Assembly (NCBI GenBank): GCA_012970285.1
Contig: JIBW01000007.1
Span: forward strand, 372,001 to 436,000
Reading direction: 5' to 3'
Length of the DNA stretch: 64,000 nucleotides
Source of the DNA: Bacillaceae bacterium JMAK1
Lineage (GTDB): Bacteria > Bacillota > Bacilli > Bacillales > Marinococcaceae
This document shows, piece after piece, positions 34,590 through 43,956 of the stretch (positions are counted from its first letter, which is position 1; every line of letters begins with the position of its first letter). The position numbers were made by a program, and so were the translations under genes. The notes under the pieces were generated by a model. The model worked only from the letters and a program-made list of their open reading frames with translations, ran no database searches and was not told the origin of the DNA.

Positions 34590-35099
34590 GTGAGTTCTAC
34601 TCGTGAAGAAGAAGTAAGGAAGGTTTTAGGTACGGTGGATGATCCAGAACTTGCGGGAGTACGAATTCGAGATTTAGGTATGGTGCATGAAGTTGCGGTT
34701 GACGGTGAGGGTGTACGTGTCATTCTCGTCCCCACATTTGTCGGATGCCCAGCGCTCACGATTATTGAGAAGAACGTCAAAGAAGCATTACGTACATTGC
34801 CTTGGGTAGCATCGTGTGACGTGTCATTTTCCTTCGAAACAATGTGGTCAACCGAACATCTAACTGAAGAAGGAAAAGAGAACTTAAAGAAGAATGGGAT
34901 TGCACCACCTCCGACGAATTATGTGGAGGGGGAAGAATGGCACGTGGACTGTCCATATTGTAATTCTCCATATGTTTCAATGGATAACGTGTTTGGACCG
35001 ACTGCTTGTCGGTCGATTTTATATTGCCGGAGTTGTCGAAACCCATTTGAAGCGATGAAGCCTGTTGTGCCTTTTTCGTTAAACAATGCTCTTTCATAG
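34590..35099 (+). CDS. PaaD-like protein (MIP18/DUF59 plus C-terminal zinc ribbon)
   Basis: 169 residues. The MIP18 (DUF59) domain (about 1-85, DDPELAGVRIRDLGMVHEV and TFVGCPAL) is followed by a C-terminal zinc ribbon with CPYCNS and YCRSC. This is the architecture of PaaD, which helps mature the PaaABCE phenylacetyl-CoA epoxygenase, probably at its Fe centre. No paa gene is in the window, so this copy stands alone. GTG start, with AAGGTGG nine bases upstream. Confidence 0.8.
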   Translation: MSSTREEEVRKVLGTVDDPELAGVRIRDLGMVHEVAVDGEGVRVILVPTFVGCPALTIIEKNVKEALRTLPWVASCDVSFSFETMWSTEHLTEEGKENLKKNGIAPPPTNYVEGEEWHVDCPYCNSPYVSMDNVFGPTACRSILYCRSCRNPFEAMKPVVPFSLNNALS

Positions 35100-35113
35100 A
35101 AAGGGCTTTTTTT
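35088..35113 (+). terminator. Terminator after the PaaD-like gene
   Basis: GCTCTTTC (35088-35095) pairs with GAAAGGGC (35099-35106), allowing one G-T pair, followed by seven T residues. The stop codon is inside the hairpin. Confidence 0.75.
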
Positions 35114-35173
35114 GTTTCCGCTTTGTTTACATGTAGTACACTAGGTAACAACGATGATTAAGGGGAGAACGTG

Positions 35174-35722
35174 ATGGAATATCTTGATGTATTTGATGAG
35201 TTTTACAAGCATATCGGAGTTGAAGAACGAACGAAAGTTCATCAAAAAGGGCTCTGGCACCATACATTTCATTGTTGGTTGATTAAGAAGGAATACGATG
35301 AGACGTACGTTCTTTTTCAAAAACGTTCGAATACGAAAGAAGACTACCCAGATTTATTTGATATAAGTGCAGCAGGACATCTCGAAGCGGGGGAAAAGCC
35401 GAATGATGGAGTAAGAGAAGTGGAAGAAGAATTGGGTTTGTCATTCGCAATAGAAGAACTTGATTTTCTAGGTGTGATTCCTGTCCAAGCTTCGATGGGT
35501 ATGGGGAAGTATGATCGAGAGTATTGCTACACGTACAGCAAACAAGTCGATGACCAAATGCTTAAGCAACTTAAGCTAGATTCGAAGGAAGTTGAGTCTG
35601 TTTCATGGTTTTCTTTAAAAGAATGCGAACAGCTCTTATGTGATGGTGAGGTTGATCCTCGTTTTGTTCCGCATCCAAAAGCCTACTATCAAAAAGTAAT
35701 TGATGCGCTTTCGGGGAAGTAG
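35174..35722 (+). CDS. Nudix hydrolase
   Basis: 182 residues. The Nudix box is GHLEAGEKPNDGVREVEEELGL, matching GX5EX7REUXEEXGU. Around it are HHTFHCWLI and FQKRS, as in isopentenyl-diphosphate isomerase-like Nudix proteins. Such proteins hydrolyse or isomerise a diphosphate compound; the substrate is unknown. GGGGAG lies upstream of GTG 35171 and ATG 35174; the ATG is preferred. Confidence 0.85.
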   Translation: MEYLDVFDEFYKHIGVEERTKVHQKGLWHHTFHCWLIKKEYDETYVLFQKRSNTKEDYPDLFDISAAGHLEAGEKPNDGVREVEEELGLSFAIEELDFLGVIPVQASMGMGKYDREYCYTYSKQVDDQMLKQLKLDSKEVESVSWFSLKECEQLLCDGEVDPRFVPHPKAYYQKVIDALSGK

Positions 35723-35761
35723 TGTTAGTTGCGACGTATACATAGTCAATGGATTACAGAA

Positions 35762-35789
35762 TTGACAGTTTATTTCAGAGTGCTATACT
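35762..35789 (+). promoter_or_regulatory. Sigma-A promoter of the ABC exporter operon
   Basis: TTGACA (35762-35767), a 16-bp spacer and TATACT (35784-35789), about 85 bp before the first ABC gene. Confidence 0.7.
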
Positions 35790-35875
35790 TGTTCCAAAAG
35801 ACACGTTAGCGCTTCGTCGTAGTGCTTAATTGCTGATCGGCTGTAACGTTGCCAATGGATTTACCGGGGGACATC

Positions 35876-37597
35876 ATGAGAAAACTAATTACTTATTTAA
35901 AGCCCTATACATTAATTATAGCGTTAGCGTTATTCATGATGGTTATAGAATTGACGGTTGAGCTTGCTCAGCCGTTGCTTATTGCCCGAATGATTGATGA
36001 AGGTATTGTCGTTGGTGAACTTAGCGTTGTCTTGCGATTAGGGTTGTTCATGGTCGCTTTATCGTTTGTGTCACTCGTTGCGGGAATACTGAATTCCTTT
36101 TTAGCTGCACATGTTAGTCAACAAGTCGGTTGGCAGTTGCGGCAAGATCTTTTTACGAAAATTCAACGATTTTCTCTACATAATGTTACTCGTTTTAACA
36201 ATGCGAAATTAACGACAAGATTAACAAATGACGTAACTCAAATTCAAAATACGCTACTTATGTCAATGCGTATTATGGCAAGGGCGCCTGCTTTAGTCAT
36301 TGGTGGTGTCATCATGGCCCTTGTTGTGAATTGGCGCATTGCCATCATCTTACTGGTTACAGTTCCGCTACTCTTCGTTTTACTACTTTGGCTATTTATC
36401 GTTGCTAGTTCACGCTTCCGTAAAGTCCAGCACCATTTAGATGAATTAAATACAATCGTCCATGAAAATATTCAAGCGATCCGGTTGATTAGAGCCTATG
36501 TGAAAGAACGCTCAGAACAAAAGCGGTTTGTTCAAGGAGCAAGCAAGTTACGTGATCAGACAATCTCTGCATTTCGCTACGTAGAAGTGACGATGCCGAT
36601 CATTCTTTTGTTAATGAATGTGAGCATCTTGGCAATTCTTTGGTTTGGTCAAGCGTACATTCAAACAGGTCAAGCAACGACAGGTGAAATTGTCGCCATC
36701 ATTAACTACAGTACTCGTACAGCGATGGCTTTAGGAATCTTCTCGATGATTATTATGAATTTATCGAGAACAAAAGCATCCAGCGCGCGTCTGTTTGAAG
36801 TGATGGAATCTCCAGTTGATGATTTGGAGAACAATGTGCATCAAGGACAAACTACGAAACTAAACGGAAAACTTGAATTTAAGAATGTTAGTTTCACCTA
36901 CGATCCTAAACAGCCTCGAGTGTTAAAAAAGATATCATTTACAATTAAGCCAGGTGAAAAGGTCGCGATCCTCGGTGCAACAGGTTCTGGGAAAACGACA
37001 TTAATGCAGCTCGTCTCAAGACTTTATGAACCGAATGAAGGAGAAATTTTATATGACGATCAACTCGGTTCAACGTATGCAACGTCTTCAATTCGAGCCC
37101 AAGTCGGTTATGTTGCACAACATGTGCACTTGTTTTCTGGGCAGTTAAAAGAAGTCGTCGCTTTTGGTAAACATACGGCAACAGAATCTGAGATTGTAGA
37201 TGCCTTAGAACGGGCTCAACTGGCTGAAACGATTGAAAAGTTGCCAGAGGGAGTCGAGACTAGAATTGGTCAAAAAGGGATCAACATGTCTGGAGGACAA
37301 AAACAACGACTTACGATTGCTAGGGCGTTGCTTCGAAACCCTGCGATTTTGCTGTTAGATGATAGTACGAGTGCATTGGACATCAAAACGGAACATGCAT
37401 TCTTGCGCGCACTTGAAGATTTGCGTTGTACGACATTGCTCGTAACACAAAAAGTCGCAACGACGAAGAAGATGGATCGCATTATGTTGTTAGACGATGG
37501 TGAGTTGATCGCCACAGGTACTCACGAAGAGTTGTTAAAATCAAGTACGTTATATCAAGAGATTACGAAGTCGCAACAAACTGGTGATCGTCTATGA
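35876..37597 (+). CDS. Heterodimeric ABC exporter subunit with degenerate ATPase site (YfiB-like)
   Basis: 573 residues: six-helix exporter membrane domain, then an ATPase domain with Walker A GATGSGKTT and canonical signature MSGGQKQR. Walker B reads LLLDDSTSALD, with Asp in place of the catalytic Glu, and the H-loop His is Gln (VTQKVAT). This is the non-hydrolysing partner of a heterodimeric exporter like YfiB/YfiC or TM287/288. It probably exports drugs or lipophilic compounds. ATG 35876 is chosen because it starts the family pattern MRKLITYLKPY. The upstream TTG at 35849 has no clear site. Overlaps the next gene by 4 bp. Confidence 0.88.
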   Translation: MRKLITYLKPYTLIIALALFMMVIELTVELAQPLLIARMIDEGIVVGELSVVLRLGLFMVALSFVSLVAGILNSFLAAHVSQQVGWQLRQDLFTKIQRFSLHNVTRFNNAKLTTRLTNDVTQIQNTLLMSMRIMARAPALVIGGVIMALVVNWRIAIILLVTVPLLFVLLLWLFIVASSRFRKVQHHLDELNTIVHENIQAIRLIRAYVKERSEQKRFVQGASKLRDQTISAFRYVEVTMPIILLLMNVSILAILWFGQAYIQTGQATTGEIVAIINYSTRTAMALGIFSMIIMNLSRTKASSARLFEVMESPVDDLENNVHQGQTTKLNGKLEFKNVSFTYDPKQPRVLKKISFTIKPGEKVAILGATGSGKTTLMQLVSRLYEPNEGEILYDDQLGSTYATSSIRAQVGYVAQHVHLFSGQLKEVVAFGKHTATESEIVDALERAQLAETIEKLPEGVETRIGQKGINMSGGQKQRLTIARALLRNPAILLLDDSTSALDIKTEHAFLRALEDLRCTTLLVTQKVATTKKMDRIMLLDDGELIATGTHEELLKSSTLYQEITKSQQTGDRL

Positions 37598-39423
37598 AAG
37601 CGCAATTCAAAGCACCTTTTCAGCATGATGTTTCCCATTTGGATGACATGCTTAAAAAGCATTCTGTAGCTGATCAACCGAAAGGAAAGAAGCCAAAGAA
37701 CATCGGTCAGACGTTATGGCAACTGTGGGGAACGATGAGCAAAGAGCGTACCAAGCTTGTTGTCGTGTTTCTACTCGTTGCAATGAGTGCAATACTCGCA
37801 TTAGCAGGTCCGTTTATCGTTGGAATGAGTATTGATCGCTTCATTTCAACGGGAGAAGTGAATGGATTTGTATGGATGCTCGGGTTGTTACTCGTCGTTT
37901 ATCTTCTCCATTCACTTACCGTGTGGTTACAACAATTTGTGATGATTGGCATTTCACAACGGACAGTGTACCGATTGCGTTCACAACTATTTGATCATCT
38001 ATTGCAGTTACCAATTCGCTTTTTTGATCGATCTGAACAAGGCGATCTCATGAGTCGAGTGAACAATGACATAGAGAATGTTAGCAATACGTTAAACTCA
38101 TCTGTTATTCAAGTGTTTACGAGTGTAATTACACTTCTAGGAATTGTGATTGTCATGGTTTATTTAAGTCCAATTTTAACGCTCGTTGCTATGGCAGTCG
38201 TTCCGATGATGTTCTTTGGTATTCGGTGGATTACGAAACGAACGCGAGTGTTATTTAAAGAACAACAAACTCATCTTGGCGAACTGAATGGGTATAGTGA
38301 AGAGGCGATCTCTGCTCATTCGATTACGAAAATGTTCTCGCAAGAAGATCAAATGATTGAGCGGTTTCAAAAGAAAAATTCAACACTTAGAGAAACTGGT
38401 TTTTGGGCGCAAGTGTATTCTGGATTGATCCCTAAGTTTATGAATGCATTAAACAGCTTTAGCTTTGCGATCATTGCGTTGGCAGGTGGTGTGTTAGCTG
38501 TTAATGGAATCATAACTGTCGGTGTGATTGTTATTTTTGTAGAATATTCAAGGCAGTTCACACGACCACTAAACGATCTTGCAAACCAATTTAATCTTGT
38601 GTTGTCAGCAATTGCAGGGGCAGAACGGGTATTTAGTGTGCTTGATGAGAAGAAAGAACAAGCAGATGAACAAGACTCAAAAGTCATCGACTGGGAAGTC
38701 CAAGGCAATGTTCAATTTCAAAATGTATCGTTTTCCTATGACACAACACCAACCATTCAAAATGTTACGTACCATGTAAAGGCTGGAGAAACGGTAGCTC
38801 TTGTCGGTAAGACGGGAGCAGGCAAGACGACAATGATGAACTTGTTGACGCGATTTTATGAACTAGACGATGGTGAGATTCTTCTTGATGGCGTGTCCAT
38901 TGCGACACTGACGAGAGAGAGTTTACGAGAGAACATGGCTGTCGTCTTGCAAGATCCGTTTTTATTTCATGAGACGGTATTGGAAAATGTTCGCTACAGT
39001 GTACCAGAAGCAACAAGGCACGAGGTCATTGAAGCATGCAAATTAGCTAATGCTCATTCATTTATTCGTGAATTGTCTCAAGGCTACGATACGTTGCTTG
39101 AAGAGGGAAAAGGAATTAGCCAAGGTCAAAAACAACTACTTTCCATCGCCCGAGCGATTTTACGCAATCCTAAGTTATTATTACTTGATGAGGCAACGAG
39201 CAGCATCGATTCAGTAACAGAAATGCACCTTCAACGGGCATTGGATACGTTAATGAAGGGAAGAACGAGCTTTGTTATTGCTCATCGACTCAACACCGTG
39301 AAAAACGCAGATCAATTGTTTATCTTTGATGAAGGTACAATTGTCGAGCACGGAAGTCATGAAGAACTGATTGAACAACGTGGCGTTTATTATGAACTTC
39401 ACACAGCCCAACAGTTTGATTGA
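37594..39423 (+). CDS. Heterodimeric ABC exporter subunit with intact ATPase site (YfiC-like)
   Basis: 609 residues with an N-terminal cytosolic extension (about 1-45), six membrane helices (the first near 55-75) and an ATPase domain. Walker A is GKTGAGKTT, Walker B LLLLDEATSSID (catalytic Glu kept) and the H-loop IAHRL. The signature is ISQGQKQ instead of LSGGQ. Combined with its partner this gives one complete ATP site (this Walker B plus the partner's MSGGQ) and one degenerate site. ATGA overlap with the upstream gene indicates coupled translation. Confidence 0.9.
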   Translation: MKAQFKAPFQHDVSHLDDMLKKHSVADQPKGKKPKNIGQTLWQLWGTMSKERTKLVVVFLLVAMSAILALAGPFIVGMSIDRFISTGEVNGFVWMLGLLLVVYLLHSLTVWLQQFVMIGISQRTVYRLRSQLFDHLLQLPIRFFDRSEQGDLMSRVNNDIENVSNTLNSSVIQVFTSVITLLGIVIVMVYLSPILTLVAMAVVPMMFFGIRWITKRTRVLFKEQQTHLGELNGYSEEAISAHSITKMFSQEDQMIERFQKKNSTLRETGFWAQVYSGLIPKFMNALNSFSFAIIALAGGVLAVNGIITVGVIVIFVEYSRQFTRPLNDLANQFNLVLSAIAGAERVFSVLDEKKEQADEQDSKVIDWEVQGNVQFQNVSFSYDTTPTIQNVTYHVKAGETVALVGKTGAGKTTMMNLLTRFYELDDGEILLDGVSIATLTRESLRENMAVVLQDPFLFHETVLENVRYSVPEATRHEVIEACKLANAHSFIRELSQGYDTLLEEGKGISQGQKQLLSIARAILRNPKLLLLDEATSSIDSVTEMHLQRALDTLMKGRTSFVIAHRLNTVKNADQLFIFDEGTIVEHGSHEELIEQRGVYYELHTAQQFD

Positions 39424-39439
39424 AGGAGAGATGTCGGTG

Positions 39440-40396
39440 ATGAAAACGATCATTGCAATTGATGGTGGTGGGACCAAAACAAACGCTGTGCTCGTACACA
39501 ATCAAACGGTCGTTGCATACACAAAAGTAGAAGGAACAAACCTTGCAAGCATTGACGCGAGCAAGATCCAAGCTGTATTAAAAAAAGCGATGAACGATTT
39601 AGAAACACAAGCGGAAGAAGCATATGCGAGTGTTTCCGCCGTATTTGCCGGAATGTCAGGTGGCGGAAGAACAACAGAACAGCTGCGCGTGAAACGGTCG
39701 TTACAACCTTACGTGAGTGACAAGGCAACCATTATCGTCGATAGTGATGTGATATCGGCATTATATAGCGGAACATACGGAGAATCTGGGATTGTATCCA
39801 TCGCTGGCACTGGCGCTGTCGTTTACGGTCTAAATGATCGTAACGAGCAGGCACGAGTTGGTGGATGGGGGTACTTGTTTGAAGATGCAGGCAGTGGGTT
39901 TGAGCTCGGGCGCCAAGCACTTCTTAGAAGTATGCAAAACGAGGATCAAAATCGTACGCTCTCACGCCTAGATCAAGCTGTGCTTCGTCATTATAATGTG
40001 AAAACGATGCAAGCGTTGATCCCAATCATTTATGAAGTAGATAAAGAGCGGGAACGAATTGCTTCATTTAGTCCAGTGTTATCCCAATTAGCTAATGTCG
40101 GGGATTTTGAAGCAACTGAAATTATCGCACACGCTCGAACGAAGCAAAGTGATGCAATTAAACATGTGAGATCACAATTGTTCCAACAGGATGAGACGTG
40201 TTCTATCGTCCTTGCAGGTAGTGTTTATCAAGAACTACACTTATGGAAACCATTCTTCGAAGAAGCCATTGATCATGTAAAGGTTATTCGCCCTAAGTAC
40301 TCGCCTATTGCAGGAGCAATTGTTGCGTGTGACCTTGCATTAAACCAAATGCGTACAAAAGAAGCGTATGTAAAGTTGTTTGAAACACTACCTTAA
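39440..40396 (+). CDS. BadF/BadG/BcrA-family ATPase, N-acetylglucosamine kinase-like
   Basis: About 318 residues of the ASKHA kinase fold. It has phosphate-1 loop IIAIDGGGTKTNAVL, phosphate-2 VSIAGTGAVVYGL, RVGGWGYLFEDAGSGFELGRQAL and the adenosine motif VLAGSVY. Members phosphorylate amino sugars such as GlcNAc or MurNAc; the exact sugar is not readable. AAGGAG (39423-39428) fits GTG 39437 (8 nt) or ATG 39440 (11 nt). It starts about 15 bp after the exporter operon and is probably cotranscribed. Confidence 0.8.
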   Translation: MKTIIAIDGGGTKTNAVLVHNQTVVAYTKVEGTNLASIDASKIQAVLKKAMNDLETQAEEAYASVSAVFAGMSGGGRTTEQLRVKRSLQPYVSDKATIIVDSDVISALYSGTYGESGIVSIAGTGAVVYGLNDRNEQARVGGWGYLFEDAGSGFELGRQALLRSMQNEDQNRTLSRLDQAVLRHYNVKTMQALIPIIYEVDKERERIASFSPVLSQLANVGDFEATEIIAHARTKQSDAIKHVRSQLFQQDETCSIVLAGSVYQELHLWKPFFEEAIDHVKVIRPKYSPIAGAIVACDLALNQMRTKEAYVKLFETLP

Positions 40397-40572
40397 GTCG
40401 TTTCAATTCTTTATATAGCGTAGAAGTGGTACACTATCATCAATTAAGTAGCTTCCCATTAGTAATGAAATACGATTTCCCGGGGAATAATTCTTTAGTA
40501 CTGTTCCTTAACTTTATGTTAGATCAGAGCAAGAATTATTAGTCGTGTTGGAAGTTCGGAAGGGTGTTTAGT

Positions 40573-41304
40573 GTGTTACAGCCTATGAAAGGTCAATTGG
40601 AACGAGCGATATTTGTAGAACGTCCAAACCGATTTATTATTATGGCAGAACGCCCAAATGGGGAACACGTACGTGTACATCTTCCCGATCCAGGTAGGCT
40701 TCAAGGGATTCTCGAACCGGGTAGAGAGCTGTATTTGCGTTTTCATGACAATCCAAACCGGAAAACGAACTGGTCAGCAGTTTTAGCAGAACGAGAAGAT
40801 AGTCGAGGATTTATCGCACTTGAAACAACGAATGCAAATGCCCTTGCAAGACTCGCTATAGATAATAACAAGATCCCTTCACTTGAACCGTGGTCGATTA
40901 TTCGTCAAGAATTCACGTACGGAGACTCAAGGTGGGATTTTCTTCTTGAGAACGGGGAAGAACAAGCCTTACTAGAAGTCAAAAGTGTCACGTACGTCAT
41001 TGGCGAAACTGGCTACTTTCCGGATGCAGTGACGAAACGTGGAACAAAGCATGTGCATGAGCTTCATCGAATTGCCAATTCAGCACAGTATAAAAGTATC
41101 ATTCTCTTAATTGCTCAACGAGACGACCTTTCGTGTATTCGTCCTGCTGAACATATTGATCCGCAATTTGCCAAAGCGTTAACCGATGCGAAGGAAGATG
41201 TGACGATCGTTGGTTTGAAGACGAGACCGAGTATAGAAGGATATGAGATTCTTCATGAACTACCAGTTATATTTTCAACAGAGGGAAGTGAGGAAGACAA
41301 ATGA
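40573..41304 (+). CDS. sfsA: SfsA family DNA/RNA nuclease
   Basis: 243 residues. SfsA signatures are HLPDPGRLQGILEPG, RWDFLLENGEEQALLEVKSVT (PD-(D/E)XK active site) and GYFPDAVTKRGTKHVHEL. Named for sugar fermentation stimulation in E. coli, the family is now viewed as nucleases. GGAAGG at 40558-40563 fits GTG 40573 better than the GTG at 40564, which abuts it. Its stop overlaps the start of the thioredoxin-like gene by 4 bp. Confidence 0.88.
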   Translation: MLQPMKGQLERAIFVERPNRFIIMAERPNGEHVRVHLPDPGRLQGILEPGRELYLRFHDNPNRKTNWSAVLAEREDSRGFIALETTNANALARLAIDNNKIPSLEPWSIIRQEFTYGDSRWDFLLENGEEQALLEVKSVTYVIGETGYFPDAVTKRGTKHVHELHRIANSAQYKSIILLIAQRDDLSCIRPAEHIDPQFAKALTDAKEDVTIVGLKTRPSIEGYEILHELPVIFSTEGSEEDK

Positions 41305-41837
41305 CATTAGAGCAATGGTTTGAAAAAGGAATGTCAATTGAACAATACGTGGGTGAGATGGAGAAGAATAAAGATCATCTACACTACATTTACGGTCAGT
41401 TTGAGCTACCAAAGGAGCAAGACAAGCTTGAGAGAAACCTTAGAGCAATTATCTTAACGGAAGATTGGTGCGGAGATGCGATGGTAAACGTGCCAATTCT
41501 TATGCATATTGCAGAGCATCACAACATCGAATTGCGTGTGCTTTTACGCGATGAGAATTTGGAGTTAATGGATCAATACTTAACAAATGGAACGGCCCGT
41601 TCAATTCCGATCTTTATCTTTATTGATGAGGAAGGAAATGAAGTTGCAAAGTGGGGGCCAAGAGCGCCAGAAGTTCAAGAACGCGTAAGTGCACTTATGA
41701 GTGAATTGCCAGAGAAAACAGCGCCAAACTATGAAGAGGAATGGAAAAAAGCGATTAAATCAATGACGACGATGTATCGAGAAGACGAGCAAATTTGGTC
41801 AGACGTCTATCATAGTATTCAATCAACACTACGATAA
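41301..41837 (+). CDS. Thioredoxin-fold protein with single active-site Cys
   Basis: 178 residues of the Thioredoxin_9-like family. The active-site region reads EDWCGDAMVNVPIL: one Cys followed by Gly-Asp instead of a CXXC pair, and the cis-Pro loop is ARSIPIFIFID. It therefore cannot form the usual intramolecular disulfide, but could work in bacillithiol exchange, which suits the neighbouring bshB2. Translationally coupled to sfsA by an ATGA overlap. Confidence 0.75.
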   Translation: MTLEQWFEKGMSIEQYVGEMEKNKDHLHYIYGQFELPKEQDKLERNLRAIILTEDWCGDAMVNVPILMHIAEHHNIELRVLLRDENLELMDQYLTNGTARSIPIFIFIDEEGNEVAKWGPRAPEVQERVSALMSELPEKTAPNYEEEWKKAIKSMTTMYREDEQIWSDVYHSIQSTLR

Positions 41838-41873
41838 AAAAACAGAGCGAGGTTATACTTCCTCGCTCTGTTT
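41838..41873. terminator. Bidirectional terminator
   Basis: AAACAGAGCGAGG (41840-41852) pairs with CCTCGCTCTGTTT (41861-41873), with an A-run before and T residues after. It lies between the thioredoxin-like gene and the convergent bshB2, whose stop is in the loop. Confidence 0.88.
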
Positions 41874-42527
41874 AAAGGTCCAAAACGTTTCATAACGAAT
41901 CCACGCTTCAGGGTCAGTTGCACCTTCTTTTAATTTCTGTTTTGTTATGGCGTCAACTTCTAATGCTTGCGAACGGTGCGCACGAATGGCTTCCTTCTTC
42001 ATCTCTAAATACGGTGAGATGTCGTACACAACGTCAGGTTCACCGATATGTTGCTCTGCATCTGCAGTAATCGCTTTTGTTAGGAGAGTTGGTCTTTTAG
42101 AACAATCCATCATCTTGATCGCTTCGACGACGGCTTCACCTGTTGCATCATGGTCGGGATGAATACTTAGTCCAGGATAGAACGTAATCACCGTTGTTGG
42201 TCGATGTTCTTCAATGACTTCAAGTAAATGCGTGGCAAGTGTACTCGTTCTTTCAAACTCTAATGTTTTGTCTCGGTAGCCAAGGTGGATGAAGCGATCG
42301 ACACCCATGATCGTTAATGCATCTTCAAGTTCTTTTTTTCGGATGTGTGGCAACGTTTCACGATTGGCAATTGGAGGCATTCCGAAGTTCCTCCCCATCT
42401 CCCCAAGTGTTAAGGAGACTGCACTAACATATGCGTCTTTTGTTTGTTTATAGTGTTGAACCGTTCCAGCAGCTGAAAATGTCTCATCATCAGGATGTGG
42501 GAAAATTAACATTACGTGTTCAGTCAT
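41853..42527 (-). CDS. bshB2: Bacillithiol biosynthesis deacetylase BshB2
   Basis: 224 residues of the PIG-L/LmbE deacetylase family. The zinc motif is FPHPDDETFSAAG, with a second His in LSIHPDHDATG. BshB enzymes remove acetate from GlcNAc-malate in bacillithiol synthesis or act on bacillithiol conjugates. It corresponds to YojG of B. subtilis, and its neighbour corresponds to YojF, the same two-gene order. Confidence 0.9.
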   Translation of the reverse strand: MTEHVMLIFPHPDDETFSAAGTVQHYKQTKDAYVSAVSLTLGEMGRNFGMPPIANRETLPHIRKKELEDALTIMGVDRFIHLGYRDKTLEFERTSTLATHLLEVIEEHRPTTVITFYPGLSIHPDHDATGEAVVEAIKMMDCSKRPTLLTKAITADAEQHIGEPDVVYDISPYLEMKKEAIRAHRSQALEVDAITKQKLKEGATDPEAWIRYETFWTFKQSEEV

Positions 42528-42542
42528 CGTTTTTTCACGTCC

Positions 42543-42884
42543 TTACTCAAATGGTGTCGTACTAATTTGCAATGCGATTTGCATTTTGCCATCATCGTCA
42601 AATCCATACAGTAGAATTGCTTCATTAAAGGTTTGATCAATATGCGTTAAACCGTCCGCATATAGCCAGCCATCGCTCGTTTTTAAGCCAACGCGAAAAG
42701 GTGATTCTCCAGTTACTTTTCCTTCCATCATCTTCGCTTTCGCATTTCGAACATAGCCAGAAGCGGCTTTACCATGTCGATAGGCGGCATAAGCACCGTT
42801 CGTCATTTCAAAATGTACATAGATTTCATGATTAAAATACTGTGATAAGCTTTCTTGAAGTTGGTCTTTGTTAATTTCAATCAT
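42543..42884 (-). CDS. yojF: YojF family protein (DUF1806)
   Basis: 113 residues. It begins IEINKDQLQESLSQYFN and contains YVHFEMTNGAYAAY and GWLYADGLTH, typical of YojF/DUF1806. Function is not established. The conserved pairing with bshB2 suggests a role with bacillithiol metabolism. AAAGGATG precedes the ATG; the gap to bshB2 is 15 bp, so they form an operon. Confidence 0.88.
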   Translation of the reverse strand: MIEINKDQLQESLSQYFNHEIYVHFEMTNGAYAAYRHGKAASGYVRNAKAKMMEGKVTGESPFRVGLKTSDGWLYADGLTHIDQTFNEAILLYGFDDDGKMQIALQISTTPFE

Positions 42885-43004
42885 CGTCTCATCCTTTCTC
42901 TTCGTTTAGTGTAGCGTCTTTCTCTCTTTAAGGAAAAGAATCTGCATAGGTCTGTTGTCTATTTCATATAGTGTACCCAAGCCAAACGGAACGTAGGTGA
43001 AGGG

Positions 43005-43925
43005 ATGGTTGTAAGACCTGCAAGTTTACAAGCGAATGATACGATTGGTATTGTCAGTTTAGGAAGTCCACTTGAACCGAACATTATAAATGAACGAATT
43101 CTCTATTTAGAAAGCCTTGGCTTCAATGTCCTTGTTGGAGAGACTGTTTTTCGTTATACTGGGTTTCTATCTGGCAGTGATGAAGAACGAGCAAATGATT
43201 TTATGCGTATGATTGTTAATGAACAGGTAAAGTGGATTTTGCCAGTCAGAGGTGGAGTCGGAGTAGCAGGAATTCTGCGCTACTTAGACTGGGATTTGAT
43301 TCGTCAGAACCCTAAAATCATAACTGGCTATAGCGACATTACCGTTCTGCTCAACGCGCTTTATCAATTTGCTGACTTAGAAACGTTGCATTCCTTGATG
43401 TTAATTGATTTTAAATTATCGTCACCAGCGTTTAATTTTAATCAATTGTTCAGGGCAATTTCAAATACTCAAGTTCCTTACACAATTGAAAATCCTAGAC
43501 GCATGCAACGATATTCAATTGTTCCTGGCGTTGCTGAAGGAGAGATTGTCGGAGGGAACCTTACGTCAATCATTGGCACGCTTGCTACTCCATATGAAAT
43601 TGATACGACAGGAAAGTTGTTTTTTCTTGAGGAAGTAAATGAGTCAGTAAATCGTGTGTATAGACAGTTGCTTCATTTGGAAGAAGCTGGGAAGTTCGAC
43701 GATTGCGCTGGAGTGCTGATTGGACGATGTACAAATTGTCAAACGTCTTATGGTGTTAATTATGAACAGTTATTAGACGAATTCTTCTCATCAATTGGAA
43801 AACCGACGCTTGCGAATATCGCTTCAGGACATGGGCAATATAAGACGACAATTCCAATAGGTGCAGAAGCAATTATGGACAGCGAGAACGATATGATTGT
43901 TACGATAAATCCAGTCGTTACCTAG
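43005..43925 (+). CDS. LD-carboxypeptidase (peptidase S66)
   Basis: 306 residues. S66 features are the start RPASLQANDTIGIVSLGSP, the nucleophile elbow ITGYSDIT (Ser), FFLEEVNE (Glu) and ASGHGQYKTTIPIG (His). The family cleaves between L- and D-residues in muropeptides (LdcA) or inactivates microcin-like peptides (MccF). It is cytosolic, with no signal peptide. AGGTGA precedes ATG 43005. Peptidoglycan recycling is the likely role. Confidence 0.88.
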   Translation: MVVRPASLQANDTIGIVSLGSPLEPNIINERILYLESLGFNVLVGETVFRYTGFLSGSDEERANDFMRMIVNEQVKWILPVRGGVGVAGILRYLDWDLIRQNPKIITGYSDITVLLNALYQFADLETLHSLMLIDFKLSSPAFNFNQLFRAISNTQVPYTIENPRRMQRYSIVPGVAEGEIVGGNLTSIIGTLATPYEIDTTGKLFFLEEVNESVNRVYRQLLHLEEAGKFDDCAGVLIGRCTNCQTSYGVNYEQLLDEFFSSIGKPTLANIASGHGQYKTTIPIGAEAIMDSENDMIVTINPVVT

Positions 43926-43956
43926 TTTTTGGTACAAAATCTTTTTAGACACCCTC

